Of a DNA stretch of 12,579 bases, positions 1 through 6,919 are shown piece by piece. The DNA is from an uncultured Methylobacillus sp. (lineage in GTDB: Bacteria > Pseudomonadota > Gammaproteobacteria > Burkholderiales > Methylophilaceae): the NCBI GenBank assembly GCA_946478965.1, contig CAMLDQ010000058.1, positions 1 to 12,579 of the forward strand, written 5' to 3'. Within the stretch, counting starts at the first letter, position 1, and each line of letters opens with the position of its first letter. The position numbers were made by a program, and so were the translations under genes. The notes beneath the pieces were generated by a model. It saw nothing but the letters and a program-made list of their open reading frames with translations, did not search any database and was not told the origin of the DNA.

Positions 1-46
1 CAACGCTGCTCCTGGCGGCGGTGCACTGAACGTGTTCGCCCTGTAA
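1..46 (+). CDS. xoxF: PQQ-dependent methanol/alcohol dehydrogenase, XoxF-type (C-terminal end only)
   Basis: Only the last 14 codons are present, from position 2 to the TAA at 44-46, ending in GGGALNVFAL. A short C-terminus cannot prove a family by itself. The identity is inferred mainly from what follows: a MxaJ/XoxJ-type binding protein and then a XoxG-type cytochrome c, the usual order behind a quinoprotein methanol dehydrogenase gene. The hydrophobic VFAL ending is compatible with the last strand of such beta-propeller enzymes. If correct, it oxidises methanol or another alcohol in the periplasm using PQQ and, in the Xox type, a lanthanide. No MxaI-like small-subunit gene follows xoxG, which favours XoxF over MxaF. 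A PQQ ethanol dehydrogenase of the ExaA type is the main alternative. Confidence 0.6.
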   Translation, partial: NAAPGGGALNVFAL

Positions 47-73
47 TCCAAGTCGCGAGACTGAAGGTTACAG

Positions 74-88
74 AACTAACCGTTAGTT
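74..88. repeat. Short inverted repeat AACTAAC-C-GTTAGTT
   Basis: Two 7-base arms (74-80 and 82-88) are separated by one base, between the dehydrogenase stop codon and its terminator. A one-base loop is too tight for a good RNA hairpin, so a protein-binding palindrome is an alternative reading. A related ACTAACT string recurs at 150-156, just upstream of the next gene. No function can be assigned. Confidence 0.35.
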
Positions 89-100
89 AGTGTGTCACAT

Positions 101-129
101 AAGCACCCCGCTTCGGCGGGGTGCTTTTT
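101..129 (+). terminator. Intrinsic terminator after the dehydrogenase gene
   Basis: A perfect 11-bp GC-rich stem (101-111 with 116-126) closes a TTCG tetraloop, and five T's run across 125-129. It lies 54 bases after the dehydrogenase stop codon. The next gene starts only 44 bases further on, with no clear -35/-10 pair between them. The structure may therefore act partly as an attenuator or as a 3'-end stabiliser of the xoxF message, with xoxJ expressed by read-through. Confidence 0.93.
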
Positions 130-160
130 GTCTAAAGCAATATAACTACTAACTGACGAT

Positions 161-166
161 GAGGTG
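161..166 (+). promoter_or_regulatory. Ribosome binding site fixing the xoxJ start
   Basis: GAGGTG lies seven bases before the ATG at 173. This favours the ATG over the in-frame GTG at 164, which would overlap the ribosome binding site itself. Confidence 0.75.
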
Positions 167-172
167 ATAAGC

Positions 173-1081
173 ATGCTGGAGCAAGTGAAAAGGATTGGTG
201 CAGTTGCTGCGTTATGTTTGATTGCAGCGAATGTATATGCAGCCGAAGGGGAAGAGCTCCCAGTTGACCCTGATACGGGTCGAGGTGGCGAGGCTACGCG
301 CACGGAAGACCCGAATGCCTTCCGCGTCTGTGCCGACATGAATAACATGCCCTATTCGAACTCGAACCAGGAAGGCTTCGAGAACAAAATTGCAGAATTG
401 ATAGCCAATGATCTGGGCAAGAAGCTCGAATATCAATTTTGGGTGGATAGATTCGGATTCATCCGCAATACGCTGAATGCTCATCGCTGTGATGTCATGA
501 TTGGTACCGCAACGGGCGTAGACATGCTCTTGACGTCAAAGCCGTACTATCGTTCTGGCTACGTATTTGTCTACCGCAAAGACAGCGGTATGAATATTAC
601 TGATTACGATTCCCCGGACCTGAAAAAGTCAGTGATCGGCCTGGTCGGCATGACTCCACCTACACGCCCGTTGTCGGATAAAGGTTTGCTGCCTAATGCG
701 AAGCCCTACCGCTTATGGCGTGATCTGACTCAGCCACCAAGCGAACTCGTCGATGACGTCGTCAGCGGCAAGATTGATGTGGCGATTGTTTGGGGCCCGA
801 TTGCTGGCTATTTCGCTAAGAAATCCTCTGTTCCGCTCGTGGTTAACCCGGTCCCAGAGTATGCCGGGGTAAACGAGCACGGTAAGTCGTATTGGAATAT
901 ATCGGTTGGCGTCCGTAAGAAGGATAAGGAACGTTTAGCCATGATTCAGGATGTTCTGGATCGTCGCCACGACGACATCATGAAAATTCTGGATGACTAT
1001 GGAATTCCACATGTGCCGATTGTTGAAGAAAAACGTGGTAAAGTCGAAAAACGCGGCGACGCGATTCCGAAATTTGATTAA
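173..1081 (+). CDS. xoxJ: XoxJ/MxaJ-type periplasmic binding protein associated with a quinoprotein dehydrogenase
   Basis: A 302-residue exported protein of the extracellular solute-binding protein type 3 class, in the subgroup found next to PQQ dehydrogenases. In that family MxaJ/XoxJ is thought to help mature or activate the dehydrogenase rather than feed an ABC transporter, and no permease or ATPase gene is nearby. The N-terminus has basic residues, a hydrophobic core (about 8-21) and a likely cleavage site near VYA-A (23/24). The lobe opens with FRVCADMNNMPYSN, the typical start of these proteins, followed later by RCDVMIGT (about 105-112). Cys53 and Cys106 are the only cysteines in the mature part and could form a disulfide. 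The start at 173 is chosen for its ribosome binding site. It lies between the dehydrogenase and the XoxG cytochrome, as expected. Confidence 0.85.
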   Translation: MLEQVKRIGAVAALCLIAANVYAAEGEELPVDPDTGRGGEATRTEDPNAFRVCADMNNMPYSNSNQEGFENKIAELIANDLGKKLEYQFWVDRFGFIRNTLNAHRCDVMIGTATGVDMLLTSKPYYRSGYVFVYRKDSGMNITDYDSPDLKKSVIGLVGMTPPTRPLSDKGLLPNAKPYRLWRDLTQPPSELVDDVVSGKIDVAIVWGPIAGYFAKKSSVPLVVNPVPEYAGVNEHGKSYWNISVGVRKKDKERLAMIQDVLDRRHDDIMKILDDYGIPHVPIVEEKRGKVEKRGDAIPKFD

Positions 1082-1093
1082 GTGATCATAAAC

Positions 1094-1129
1094 GCCGACA
1101 TGGGGGTGTCAACCTTGTCGGCTTTATTT
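1094..1129 (+). terminator. Probable intrinsic terminator after xoxJ
   Basis: GCCGACA (1094-1100) pairs with TGTCGGC (1116-1122), extended inward by two G-C pairs after one mismatch, and is followed by TTTATTT. The loop is larger and the T-run is broken, so it is weaker than the other terminators in the cluster. It lies 12 bases after the xoxJ stop codon. Confidence 0.65.
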
Positions 1130-1206
1130 CGTTATTTGTTTACAATTTGACTCATTGCGACTGGCATAGATTCAATAGAGTTTTAAATCATTAGCGAGGA
1201 GATGTT

Positions 1207-1728
1207 ATGAAAGGCAAAAAAGTGACTGGGAAGTTGTTTATGGTTGTTTCGATGCTGGCAGCAATGGGGCTGGTTTCTGGGCAAGCTAATGCAGAATGCA
1301 AATTCGTGTCCACGAAGACAGGTAATCCGCCGCTGAACATCGTGGCTACGGACAAGGATACTCCGGAAGCGAAGAGCTTCCTGGAAACTTGCATCAATCC
1401 CTACACCAAGATGTATGCCGCCGATCCGAGCAAGGCTAAGGCTGGCAAGAAACTGTTCGGTTATTACTCCTGCACGCAATGCCATGGTGCAAATGCGGGT
1501 GGCCAGACCGGCCCGAGCATTATCGATGATCGCTGGCAATATCCGAAGCATGTGACCGACAAGGGCATGTTCGAAACCATTTCAGGTGGTACGGATGGCG
1601 GTATGCCGACCTGGCATCAGCAACCTTCCGGCAACCCGGAATTGCTGAGTACCGATGATATTCTCAAGATCATCGGCTGGCTGCGTACCCAGTACAAGGG
1701 CGGCGGCGATACCCCTTGGCTGAAGTAA
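1207..1728 (+). CDS. xoxG: Periplasmic cytochrome c, XoxG-like electron acceptor of the quinoprotein dehydrogenase
   Basis: A 173-residue exported monohaem cytochrome c. A Sec signal occupies about residues 1-29 and ends in QANA. The haem site is CTQCH (89-93) and the likely sixth ligand is Met133 in DGGMPTW. Two further cysteines, Cys31 and Cys62, lie before the haem domain and could form a disulfide. In methylotrophs XoxG takes electrons from reduced PQQ in XoxF and passes them to another cytochrome and an oxidase. The position right after xoxJ supports that role here. GAGGAG at 1196-1201 sits five bases before the ATG. The gene lies between terminators (1094-1129 and 1743-1771), so it may be its own transcript, although I see only a weak promoter candidate upstream (TTGACT near 1147 without a good -10). 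It is clearly paralogous to the next gene. Confidence 0.83.
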   Translation: MKGKKVTGKLFMVVSMLAAMGLVSGQANAECKFVSTKTGNPPLNIVATDKDTPEAKSFLETCINPYTKMYAADPSKAKAGKKLFGYYSCTQCHGANAGGQTGPSIIDDRWQYPKHVTDKGMFETISGGTDGGMPTWHQQPSGNPELLSTDDILKIIGWLRTQYKGGGDTPWLK

Positions 1729-1742
1729 AGCTGATAAATAAG

Positions 1743-1771
1743 CGGCCACCATTCGGTGGCCGTTTTGTTTT
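1743..1771 (+). terminator. Intrinsic terminator after xoxG
   Basis: CGGCCACC (1743-1750) and GGTGGCCG (1755-1762) form a perfect 8-bp stem with an ATTC loop. The tail is TTTTGTTTT. It separates xoxG from the following lipoprotein cytochrome gene. Confidence 0.9.
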
Positions 1772-1818
1772 GTAGATACGATGCTAACAATTAAAATAAT
1801 GAACACCGATTATTCCTC

Positions 1819-1824
1819 GAGGAG
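1819..1824 (+). promoter_or_regulatory. Ribosome binding site fixing the lipoprotein cytochrome start
   Basis: GAGGAG lies seven bases before the ATG at 1832. An upstream in-frame ATG at 1781 would add 17 residues ahead of the signal sequence and spoil its N-terminal layout, so 1832 is preferred. Confidence 0.8.
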
Positions 1825-1831
1825 ACTGAAA

Positions 1832-2347
1832 ATGAGTAAATCCAAGTGGCTGATTGCAATGGCGGCGATGGTGAGCATTGCAGGTTGTGGAACCGGCGAA
1901 AAAACATCGACAAGCGATGGTGGCGGGAAAATGATCGCCTTTGTCGCTACGCAGGATAGTCAGCCATTAAATATCAAGCCTGAGTTGTTTGATACTCCGG
2001 AAGCCAAGAGTTTTATGACCACGGGGAAGAATCCGTACATCGGTAACCAGGAGGCAATCGCGCGGGGAAAAAAACTGTTTCAGCTATATTCCTGCACACA
2101 GTGCCATGGCGCGGATGCACAAGGCCAGACAGGCCCCAGCCTGCATGGTCCGAATTTCCACTATGCCAAAAATGCGACCAACAAGGGTATGTTTGAAACC
2201 ATCTGGCATGGCACGAATGGCGGCATGGGCGCAAAGGGTAAGGGCTTGATGGATCCTACCGACCCCAGCAATGGGCTGACGCCAGATGAAGTGCTGAAAA
2301 TCATCGCCTGGATACGAAGCCATGGCAGCATCACCGGAAATGAATAA
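1832..2347 (+). CDS. Lipoprotein cytochrome c, paralogue of XoxG
   Basis: A 171-residue monohaem cytochrome c whose signal peptide ends in a lipobox (SIAGC, Cys19), so it is predicted to be lipid-anchored facing the periplasm. A short Ser/Gly/Thr-rich linker follows. The haem motif is CTQCH (88-92) and Met132 in NGGMG is the likely axial ligand. It shares with the upstream XoxG-like protein the blocks DTPEAKSF, GKKLF, YSCTQCHGA, GQTGPS and KGMFETI, so the two arose by duplication. Unlike XoxG it lacks the two extra cysteines: the position of XoxG Cys62 is Gly. It has its own ribosome binding site after a terminator and lies 21 bases before ndh, so the two are probably co-transcribed. A membrane-tethered acceptor that relays electrons from XoxG is an inference. 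Confidence 0.8.
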   Translation: MSKSKWLIAMAAMVSIAGCGTGEKTSTSDGGGKMIAFVATQDSQPLNIKPELFDTPEAKSFMTTGKNPYIGNQEAIARGKKLFQLYSCTQCHGADAQGQTGPSLHGPNFHYAKNATNKGMFETIWHGTNGGMGAKGKGLMDPTDPSNGLTPDEVLKIIAWIRSHGSITGNE

Positions 2348-2368
2348 TCACTGCAAGGAAATCGCTTT

Positions 2369-3706
2369 ATGGCAATAAATACTCGGGCTTCAGTCGTTCC
2401 CCACCATGTAGTTATCGTGGGCGGTGGAGCGGGAGGGTTGGAGCTTGCAACCAGGTTGGGCGATAAACTGGGCAAGCATGGGAAAGCCGCGATTACTCTG
2501 GTGGACAAGGCTTCAACGCACCTCTGGAAACCGTTGCTGCACGAGGTGGCTGCCGGCAGTATGGATATCGACGAGCACGAGTTGGAATATCTGGCGCAGG
2601 CGCGCTGGCATCATTTCAGATTCAGGCTGGGTGCCATGGAAGGCTTGAGCCGAACCATGAAAGAAATCAGTCTTGCCCCTGTCTATGACGACGAAGGCAA
2701 GGAACTGATACCGAGAAGAACGCTGAAGTACGACACCCTGATTATTGCCGTGGGCAGCGTTTCCAACGATTTCGGCGTGCCGGGCGTAAAAGATAACTGT
2801 ATTGCACTGGATACTCAGGCCGACGCCGCTGTGTTTCATAAACGGCTGATCAATGCCTGCATCCGTGCACAAACACAGGAATGGGGTTTGGGTGAGGGGC
2901 AACTGGATGTGGCAATCATCGGCGGTGGTGCCACTGGGGTAGAACTGGCCGCTGAACTGCATAACACCACGCGCGAGTTGACTGCGTACGGGCTGGATCG
3001 TATTGATCCGGACCGCGATATCCGTCTCAGCGTTATTGAGGCAGCGCCCCGCGTACTGCCGGCTTTGCCTGAATACTTGTCATTAGCTGTGCAGAAGCAG
3101 CTGACCGGGCTGAAAGTCGATTTGCATCTGGGCAAGCGCGTGACTAAAGTCGATAACAACGGAGTGTATACCGGCGATCAATTTATCCCAGCAAAACTGG
3201 TGGTGTGGGCGGCCGGTATCAAGGCTCCGGATTTCCTGAAAAACATCGATGGCCTTGAGACAAACTGGTGTAACCAATTGCTGGTGGGGCCGACGCTGCA
3301 GACCACGCGGGATGAAAGCATTTTCGCATTTGGCGATTGTGCCGCTTGCCCGTGGCCGGAACAGGGCGAAGGCCAGTTGGTGCCGCCGCGCGCGCAGGCT
3401 GCGCATCAGCAGGCATCGATGCTGGTCAGCAGTGTGGTGAAACGCATTCAGGGCAAGTCACTGCCGACGTACAAATATCGGGATTTCGGCTCTCTGGTCA
3501 ATCTGGGTAAATATACGACGGTGGGCAACCTGATGGGCGGACTGGCCAAAGGGGACTTGTTTATCCAGGGAATGGTTGCGCGCATCATGTATCAGTCGCT
3601 CTACAAAATGCATTTGTATGCGCTGCATGGGTTGACCAAAGTGGCGCTGGACACGATTGCACGCATGATTACGCGGAGAACGGAACCGCACGTGAAATTG
3701 CATTAG
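2369..3706 (+). CDS. ndh: Type II NADH:quinone oxidoreductase (NDH-2)
   Basis: A 445-residue FAD protein that transfers electrons from NADH to quinone at the inner face of the cytoplasmic membrane without pumping protons. It shows the two expected dinucleotide folds: VIVGGGAGGLE (about 15-25) for FAD and IIGGGATGVE (about 183-192) for NADH. The FAD-closing motif FAFGDCA (319-325) is followed by PPRAQAAHQQ (339-348), which is typical of NDH-2. The length matches the family. There is no peptide-like membrane anchor; the C-terminal 100 residues contain the amphipathic segment NDH-2 enzymes use to sit on the membrane. AAGGA at 2355-2359 precedes the ATG. It probably shares a transcript with the lipoprotein cytochrome just upstream, which is unusual company for NDH-2. 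A sulfide:quinone reductase is less likely because the NDH-2 GDCA/AQAAHQQ signature is intact. Confidence 0.88.
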   Translation: MAINTRASVVPHHVVIVGGGAGGLELATRLGDKLGKHGKAAITLVDKASTHLWKPLLHEVAAGSMDIDEHELEYLAQARWHHFRFRLGAMEGLSRTMKEISLAPVYDDEGKELIPRRTLKYDTLIIAVGSVSNDFGVPGVKDNCIALDTQADAAVFHKRLINACIRAQTQEWGLGEGQLDVAIIGGGATGVELAAELHNTTRELTAYGLDRIDPDRDIRLSVIEAAPRVLPALPEYLSLAVQKQLTGLKVDLHLGKRVTKVDNNGVYTGDQFIPAKLVVWAAGIKAPDFLKNIDGLETNWCNQLLVGPTLQTTRDESIFAFGDCAACPWPEQGEGQLVPPRAQAAHQQASMLVSSVVKRIQGKSLPTYKYRDFGSLVNLGKYTTVGNLMGGLAKGDLFIQGMVARIMYQSLYKMHLYALHGLTKVALDTIARMITRRTEPHVKLH

Positions 3707-3730
3707 CAAGAATAGCGAGTGCAAATTGAC

Positions 3731-3763
3731 AAAGGCTTCCCGGATAAATTCCGGGAAGCCTTT
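3731..3763. terminator. Bidirectional intrinsic terminator between ndh and lplT
   Basis: A perfect 13-bp stem (3731-3743 with 3751-3763) encloses a 7-base loop. On the + strand it continues into TTATTT. On the - strand the stem itself ends in TTT. It lies between the convergent ends of ndh and lplT and abuts the lplT stop codon, so it can serve both genes. Confidence 0.9.
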
Positions 3764-4945
3764 TTATTTGTGATGGAGTAGAAGGGACTGTTGCTTGCGA
3801 TAGACGCGAAAGATTGCAGTCATGATCAGGCTGACGAACAGGCCGAACGCAATAATGATGACCATGATAGGCACTTCAAATTTGACCATGAGCGTGTAGG
3901 CGCCAATCATGAGGAGGATGCCCAGGTTTTCATTGAAATTCTGTACGGCGATGGAGTGTCCGGCACCGATCAGAATATGGCCGCGATGTTGCAAAAGCGC
4001 ATTGAGCGGTACAACAAAGTAACCAGCGAGGACGCCGATCGCAAAGAGCAAGAGGGCCGCAACATGCCACTCGCGTACCAGAGTCATGGTGACCACCAGG
4101 ATGCCCATCAGAATGCCGGCAGGCAAGACCTTGGCTGATTCTTCGAGCCTGACATATTTCGCCGCGATTATGGAACCTAAGGCAATACCCAGCGCGACGA
4201 CCGCGGTCAGCTGAGTAGATTTGTCCAGACCAAAACTCAGGGCTACGGCAGCCCAAGCGATGACGACGAGGCGCATCGTAGAACCGGCGCCCCAGAACAA
4301 AGTGGTTACGGCAAGCGAGACTCTGCCTTGCGGGTCACGCCACAGGCTTACGAATGCATGCCAAAAATCGTGTAAAAGGTAGAACAGTGTCTTGCGCGGC
4401 GCCGTGTGGTCGATGGGTACATGCGGGATATACATGTTGAAGCCCGCGGCCAGAAGATAAAGGGCAGCAATGGCAATCATCGCAAGATGCGGGTCTATCG
4501 AGGCCATATGTCCACCGAGAACGGCACCGAGAATGATTGCGGCGACGGTCGTGCCCTCCATCCAGCCATTCGCCTTGACCAATTCAGTCGGCGGCAGGTA
4601 TTCGGTCAGGATGCCATATTTGGCAGGCGAATAAGCGGCGGCGCCGACGCCGACGATCGCATAGGCATAGAGGGGCGGCACGCCTAGCAGAATGGCGATA
4701 CAGCCGGCGAACTTGATAGCGTTGGAAATGAACATTACCCGGCCCTTGGGCAGAGCATCGGCAAAGACCCCGACGAAAGGCGCAAGCCCGATGTAGGCGA
4801 TAACAAACACGCCTTGCAGGACGGGGGTATGCCAGTCGGGAGCCTGCATCTCGATCAGCAGGGCGATCGCAGCGAACAACAGGGCATTATCGGCGAGTGC
4901 GGAGAGAAACTGCGCCGCCAGTATGATGTAAAAACCAAGGTTCAT
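3764..4945 (-). CDS. lplT: Lysophospholipid transporter LplT (MFS)
   Basis: A 393-residue polytopic protein of the major facilitator superfamily. The segments AQFLSALADNALLFA (about 11-25), GLAPFVGVFADALPKGRV (about 52-69) and VGVGAAAYSPAKYGIL (about 98-113) closely match LplT, which flips lysophospholipids inward across the inner membrane for re-acylation. Length is close to the roughly 397 residues of the E. coli protein. The usual acyltransferase partner (Aas) is not in the window. The ATG at 4945 is the first possible start after the upstream phoH stop codon, but no ribosome binding site precedes it. A terminator-like hairpin with a T-run ends nine bases before it. Expression may therefore depend on read-through from phoH or on a promoter I cannot see. 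Confidence 0.88.
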   Translation of the reverse strand: MNLGFYIILAAQFLSALADNALLFAAIALLIEMQAPDWHTPVLQGVFVIAYIGLAPFVGVFADALPKGRVMFISNAIKFAGCIAILLGVPPLYAYAIVGVGAAAYSPAKYGILTEYLPPTELVKANGWMEGTTVAAIILGAVLGGHMASIDPHLAMIAIAALYLLAAGFNMYIPHVPIDHTAPRKTLFYLLHDFWHAFVSLWRDPQGRVSLAVTTLFWGAGSTMRLVVIAWAAVALSFGLDKSTQLTAVVALGIALGSIIAAKYVRLEESAKVLPAGILMGILVVTMTLVREWHVAALLLFAIGVLAGYFVVPLNALLQHRGHILIGAGHSIAVQNFNENLGILLMIGAYTLMVKFEVPIMVIIIAFGLFVSLIMTAIFRVYRKQQSLLLHHK

Positions 4946-4954
4946 TGATAAGGT

Positions 4955-4984
4955 AAAAAAATAATCGGGCGCTATACGCGCCCG
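4955..4984 (-). terminator. Intrinsic terminator after phoH, inside the lplT leader
   Basis: Read on the - strand, CGGGCGC and GCGCCCG (4966-4972 and 4978-4984) form a 7-bp GC-only stem with a 5-base loop, followed by ATTA and then seven T's (complement of 4955-4961). The hairpin begins six bases after the phoH stop codon, and the T-run ends nine bases before the lplT ATG. Confidence 0.8.
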
Positions 4985-4990
4985 GAGATC

Positions 4991-6388
4991 CTAGAGAATT
5001 TCTGCTGCGAAGTCGGCGAGACGCGAACGCTCGCCGCGCATCAACGTAATGTGGCCATTGTGCGGCCAGTTTTTGAAACGGTCGACCACGTAAGTCAAGC
5101 CCGAGCTGCCTTCGGTCAGATAGGGCGTATCGATTTGCGCGATGTTGCCGAGACAGACCACCTTGGTGCCCGGTCCGGCACGCGTAATCAGGGTTTTCAT
5201 CTGCTTGGGCGTCAGGTTCTGCGCTTCATCTATGATCAGGAACTTGTGCAGGAAGGTGCGGCCGCGCATGAAGTTGAGGGACTTGATCTTGATGCGTGTG
5301 CGAATCAAGTCCTGTGTCGCTGCGCGGCCCCAGTCTCCAGCCTCGTCATCGGATTTGTTCAGTACATCCAGGTTGTCTTCCAGTGCGCCCATCCAGGGGG
5401 CCATTTTTTCTTCTTCAGTACCTGGGAGGAAGCCGATGTCTTCACCGACGGGGACCGTGACCCGTGTCATGATGATTTCACTGTAAATCTTCTTGTCCAG
5501 CGTCTGGGTCAGGGCCGAGGCCAGAGTCAGCAAGGTTTTCCCGGTGCCGGCCTGTCCCAGCAGCGTGACGAAATCCACATCGGGATCCATCAGCAGGTTG
5601 AGAGCGAAATTCTGTTCCCGGTTGCGTGCGGTGATGCCCCAGATATTGTTCTTCTGCTGGGTGTAATCCTTGACGACTTCGAGTACGGCAGTTTTGCCTT
5701 TCTGTTCCCGCACGATGGCGTGAAAGGGCTTCTCGTATTCGTAATAGATGAATTCGTTGACGATGAAATTCGAGCATAAAGGGCCGGTGAGCCGATAAAA
5801 CATGCGGCCGGACTCTTGCCAGGACTCCATGGCTTTGCTGTGCTTTTCCCAGAAATCCGCTGGTAGTTCCCTGATCCCGGTGTAGAGGAGATCGGTATCC
5901 TCAAGTACCTTGTCGTTGAAATAATCCTCGGCGGCAACGCCCATTGCGCGTGCCTTGATGCGGATATTGATATCCTTGCTGACAAGGATTACCTCGCGCT
6001 GCGGAAATTGTTTCTGCAGATGGACCACCACACCCAGAATCTGGTTGTCCGCCTTGCTGCCCGCGAGCATAGGCAACGCGGTATCGACCGCCTGGGTCTG
6101 CAGAAACAGGCTGCCGGTACTGAAATTATTGCCGTTGACGCTGAGCGAGCAACCTTCTTCCAGGTTGGCCAAACAATTGCCAATGATTTCTTCGAGATTG
6201 CGGCTGGCCTGCCGTGCGTTGCGGGCGACTTCCGTAAGCCCCTTTTTGTTGTTGTCCAACTCCTCCAACGTCACCATCGGCAAGTAGACATCATGTTCTT
6301 CAAAGCGAAATAGACTGGAGGGATCGTGCATCAGCACATTGGTGTCGAGGACGAACAGCTTGGTGTTTCCGGCGCGTTTTTTTGCCAT
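4991..6388 (-). CDS. PIN-domain PhoH-like ATPase (PhoH2 type)
   Basis: A 465-residue protein with an N-terminal PIN nuclease domain and a C-terminal PhoH P-loop ATPase domain. The PIN domain (about 11-150) opens with FVLDTNVLMHD, giving the first acidic residue Asp15, and has further acidic residues at Glu43/44 and Asp114. The ATPase domain (about 255-465) has Walker A GQAGTGKT (278-285), Walker B FLIIDEAQN (383-391) and the family segment LPGTEEEKMAPW (321-332). PhoH2 proteins of this layout are described as RNA helicases and ribonucleases. The start at 6388 has AGGAAA upstream and begins just before the PIN domain; a longer in-frame version from 6466 would overlap the end of the peroxiredoxin gene. 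It lies 14 bases downstream of bcp, so the two probably form an operon. Confidence 0.87.
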   Translation of the reverse strand: MAKKRAGNTKLFVLDTNVLMHDPSSLFRFEEHDVYLPMVTLEELDNNKKGLTEVARNARQASRNLEEIIGNCLANLEEGCSLSVNGNNFSTGSLFLQTQAVDTALPMLAGSKADNQILGVVVHLQKQFPQREVILVSKDINIRIKARAMGVAAEDYFNDKVLEDTDLLYTGIRELPADFWEKHSKAMESWQESGRMFYRLTGPLCSNFIVNEFIYYEYEKPFHAIVREQKGKTAVLEVVKDYTQQKNNIWGITARNREQNFALNLLMDPDVDFVTLLGQAGTGKTLLTLASALTQTLDKKIYSEIIMTRVTVPVGEDIGFLPGTEEEKMAPWMGALEDNLDVLNKSDDEAGDWGRAATQDLIRTRIKIKSLNFMRGRTFLHKFLIIDEAQNLTPKQMKTLITRAGPGTKVVCLGNIAQIDTPYLTEGSSGLTYVVDRFKNWPHNGHITLMRGERSRLADFAAEIL

Positions 6389-6402
6389 GCTGCTTGGCTT
6401 TC

Positions 6403-6858
6403 CTAGAGTGATTGAACGAATTCGAGAACCGCCTGTGCGTGGCCGGGAACCTTGACCCCGCGCCACTCCCGACGCAGCAGGCCATCCGGGCCAATGACGA
6501 AAGTGCTGCGCTCGATACCGCGTACCTGCTTCCCGTACATGTTCTTCATTTTGATGACACCAAACAGGTTGCAGGCCAGTTCCTCAGTGTCGGCAAGCAG
6601 TTGAAATGGGAAACTCTGTTTTCCCTTGAAATTCTCGTGCGATTTGAGACTGTCGCGCGAAATGCCAAAGATTTCCGCCCCGGCTGCTCTGAATTCGGGA
6701 TACAGGTTCCGGAATTGCTGGCCCTCGGTCGTGCAACCGGGAGTTGAGTCTTTGGGGTAGAAATAGAGGACAAGTTTGCTGCCGCGATATTGGGAAAGGT
6801 GAAATATCCGGCCGCCAGTTGCGGGCAGCTCGAAATCGGGAATGGCCTGATTCAGCAT
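6403..6858 (-). CDS. bcp: Thiol peroxidase of the PrxQ/Bcp family
   Basis: A 151-residue peroxiredoxin that would reduce hydrogen peroxide and organic hydroperoxides in the cytoplasm. The peroxidatic site FYPKDSTPGCTTEG places the catalytic cysteine at Cys42, with the supporting Pro and Thr in place. Many PrxQ enzymes carry the resolving cysteine five residues later; here that position is Gln47. The only other cysteine is Cys96 in EELACNLFG, so this one works either as a 1-Cys enzyme or with a different resolving partner. Length fits the family. No clear ribosome binding site precedes the ATG at 6858. It is followed after 14 bases by the PhoH gene and is divergent from thpR with a 61-base gap. 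Confidence 0.9.
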   Translation of the reverse strand: MLNQAIPDFELPATGGRIFHLSQYRGSKLVLYFYPKDSTPGCTTEGQQFRNLYPEFRAAGAEIFGISRDSLKSHENFKGKQSFPFQLLADTEELACNLFGVIKMKNMYGKQVRGIERSTFVIGPDGLLRREWRGVKVPGHAQAVLEFVQSL

Positions 6859-6919
6859 GATGTGAGAGTCTAACGCTTTACGTTGCCATTGTTGTTAAAA
6901 AATACCAGTTAGGCAATAG

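Noticed and set aside
1130..1195. Promoter for xoxG with TTGACT near 1147
   Set aside because: At 16-18 bases downstream there is no convincing -10 hexamer, and nearby AT-rich matches need non-standard spacing.
5051..5779. Long + strand open frame (242 codons) antisense to the PhoH gene
   Set aside because: It mirrors a confidently assigned gene with intact Walker motifs. Its translation has no recognisable domain and there is no upstream ribosome binding site.
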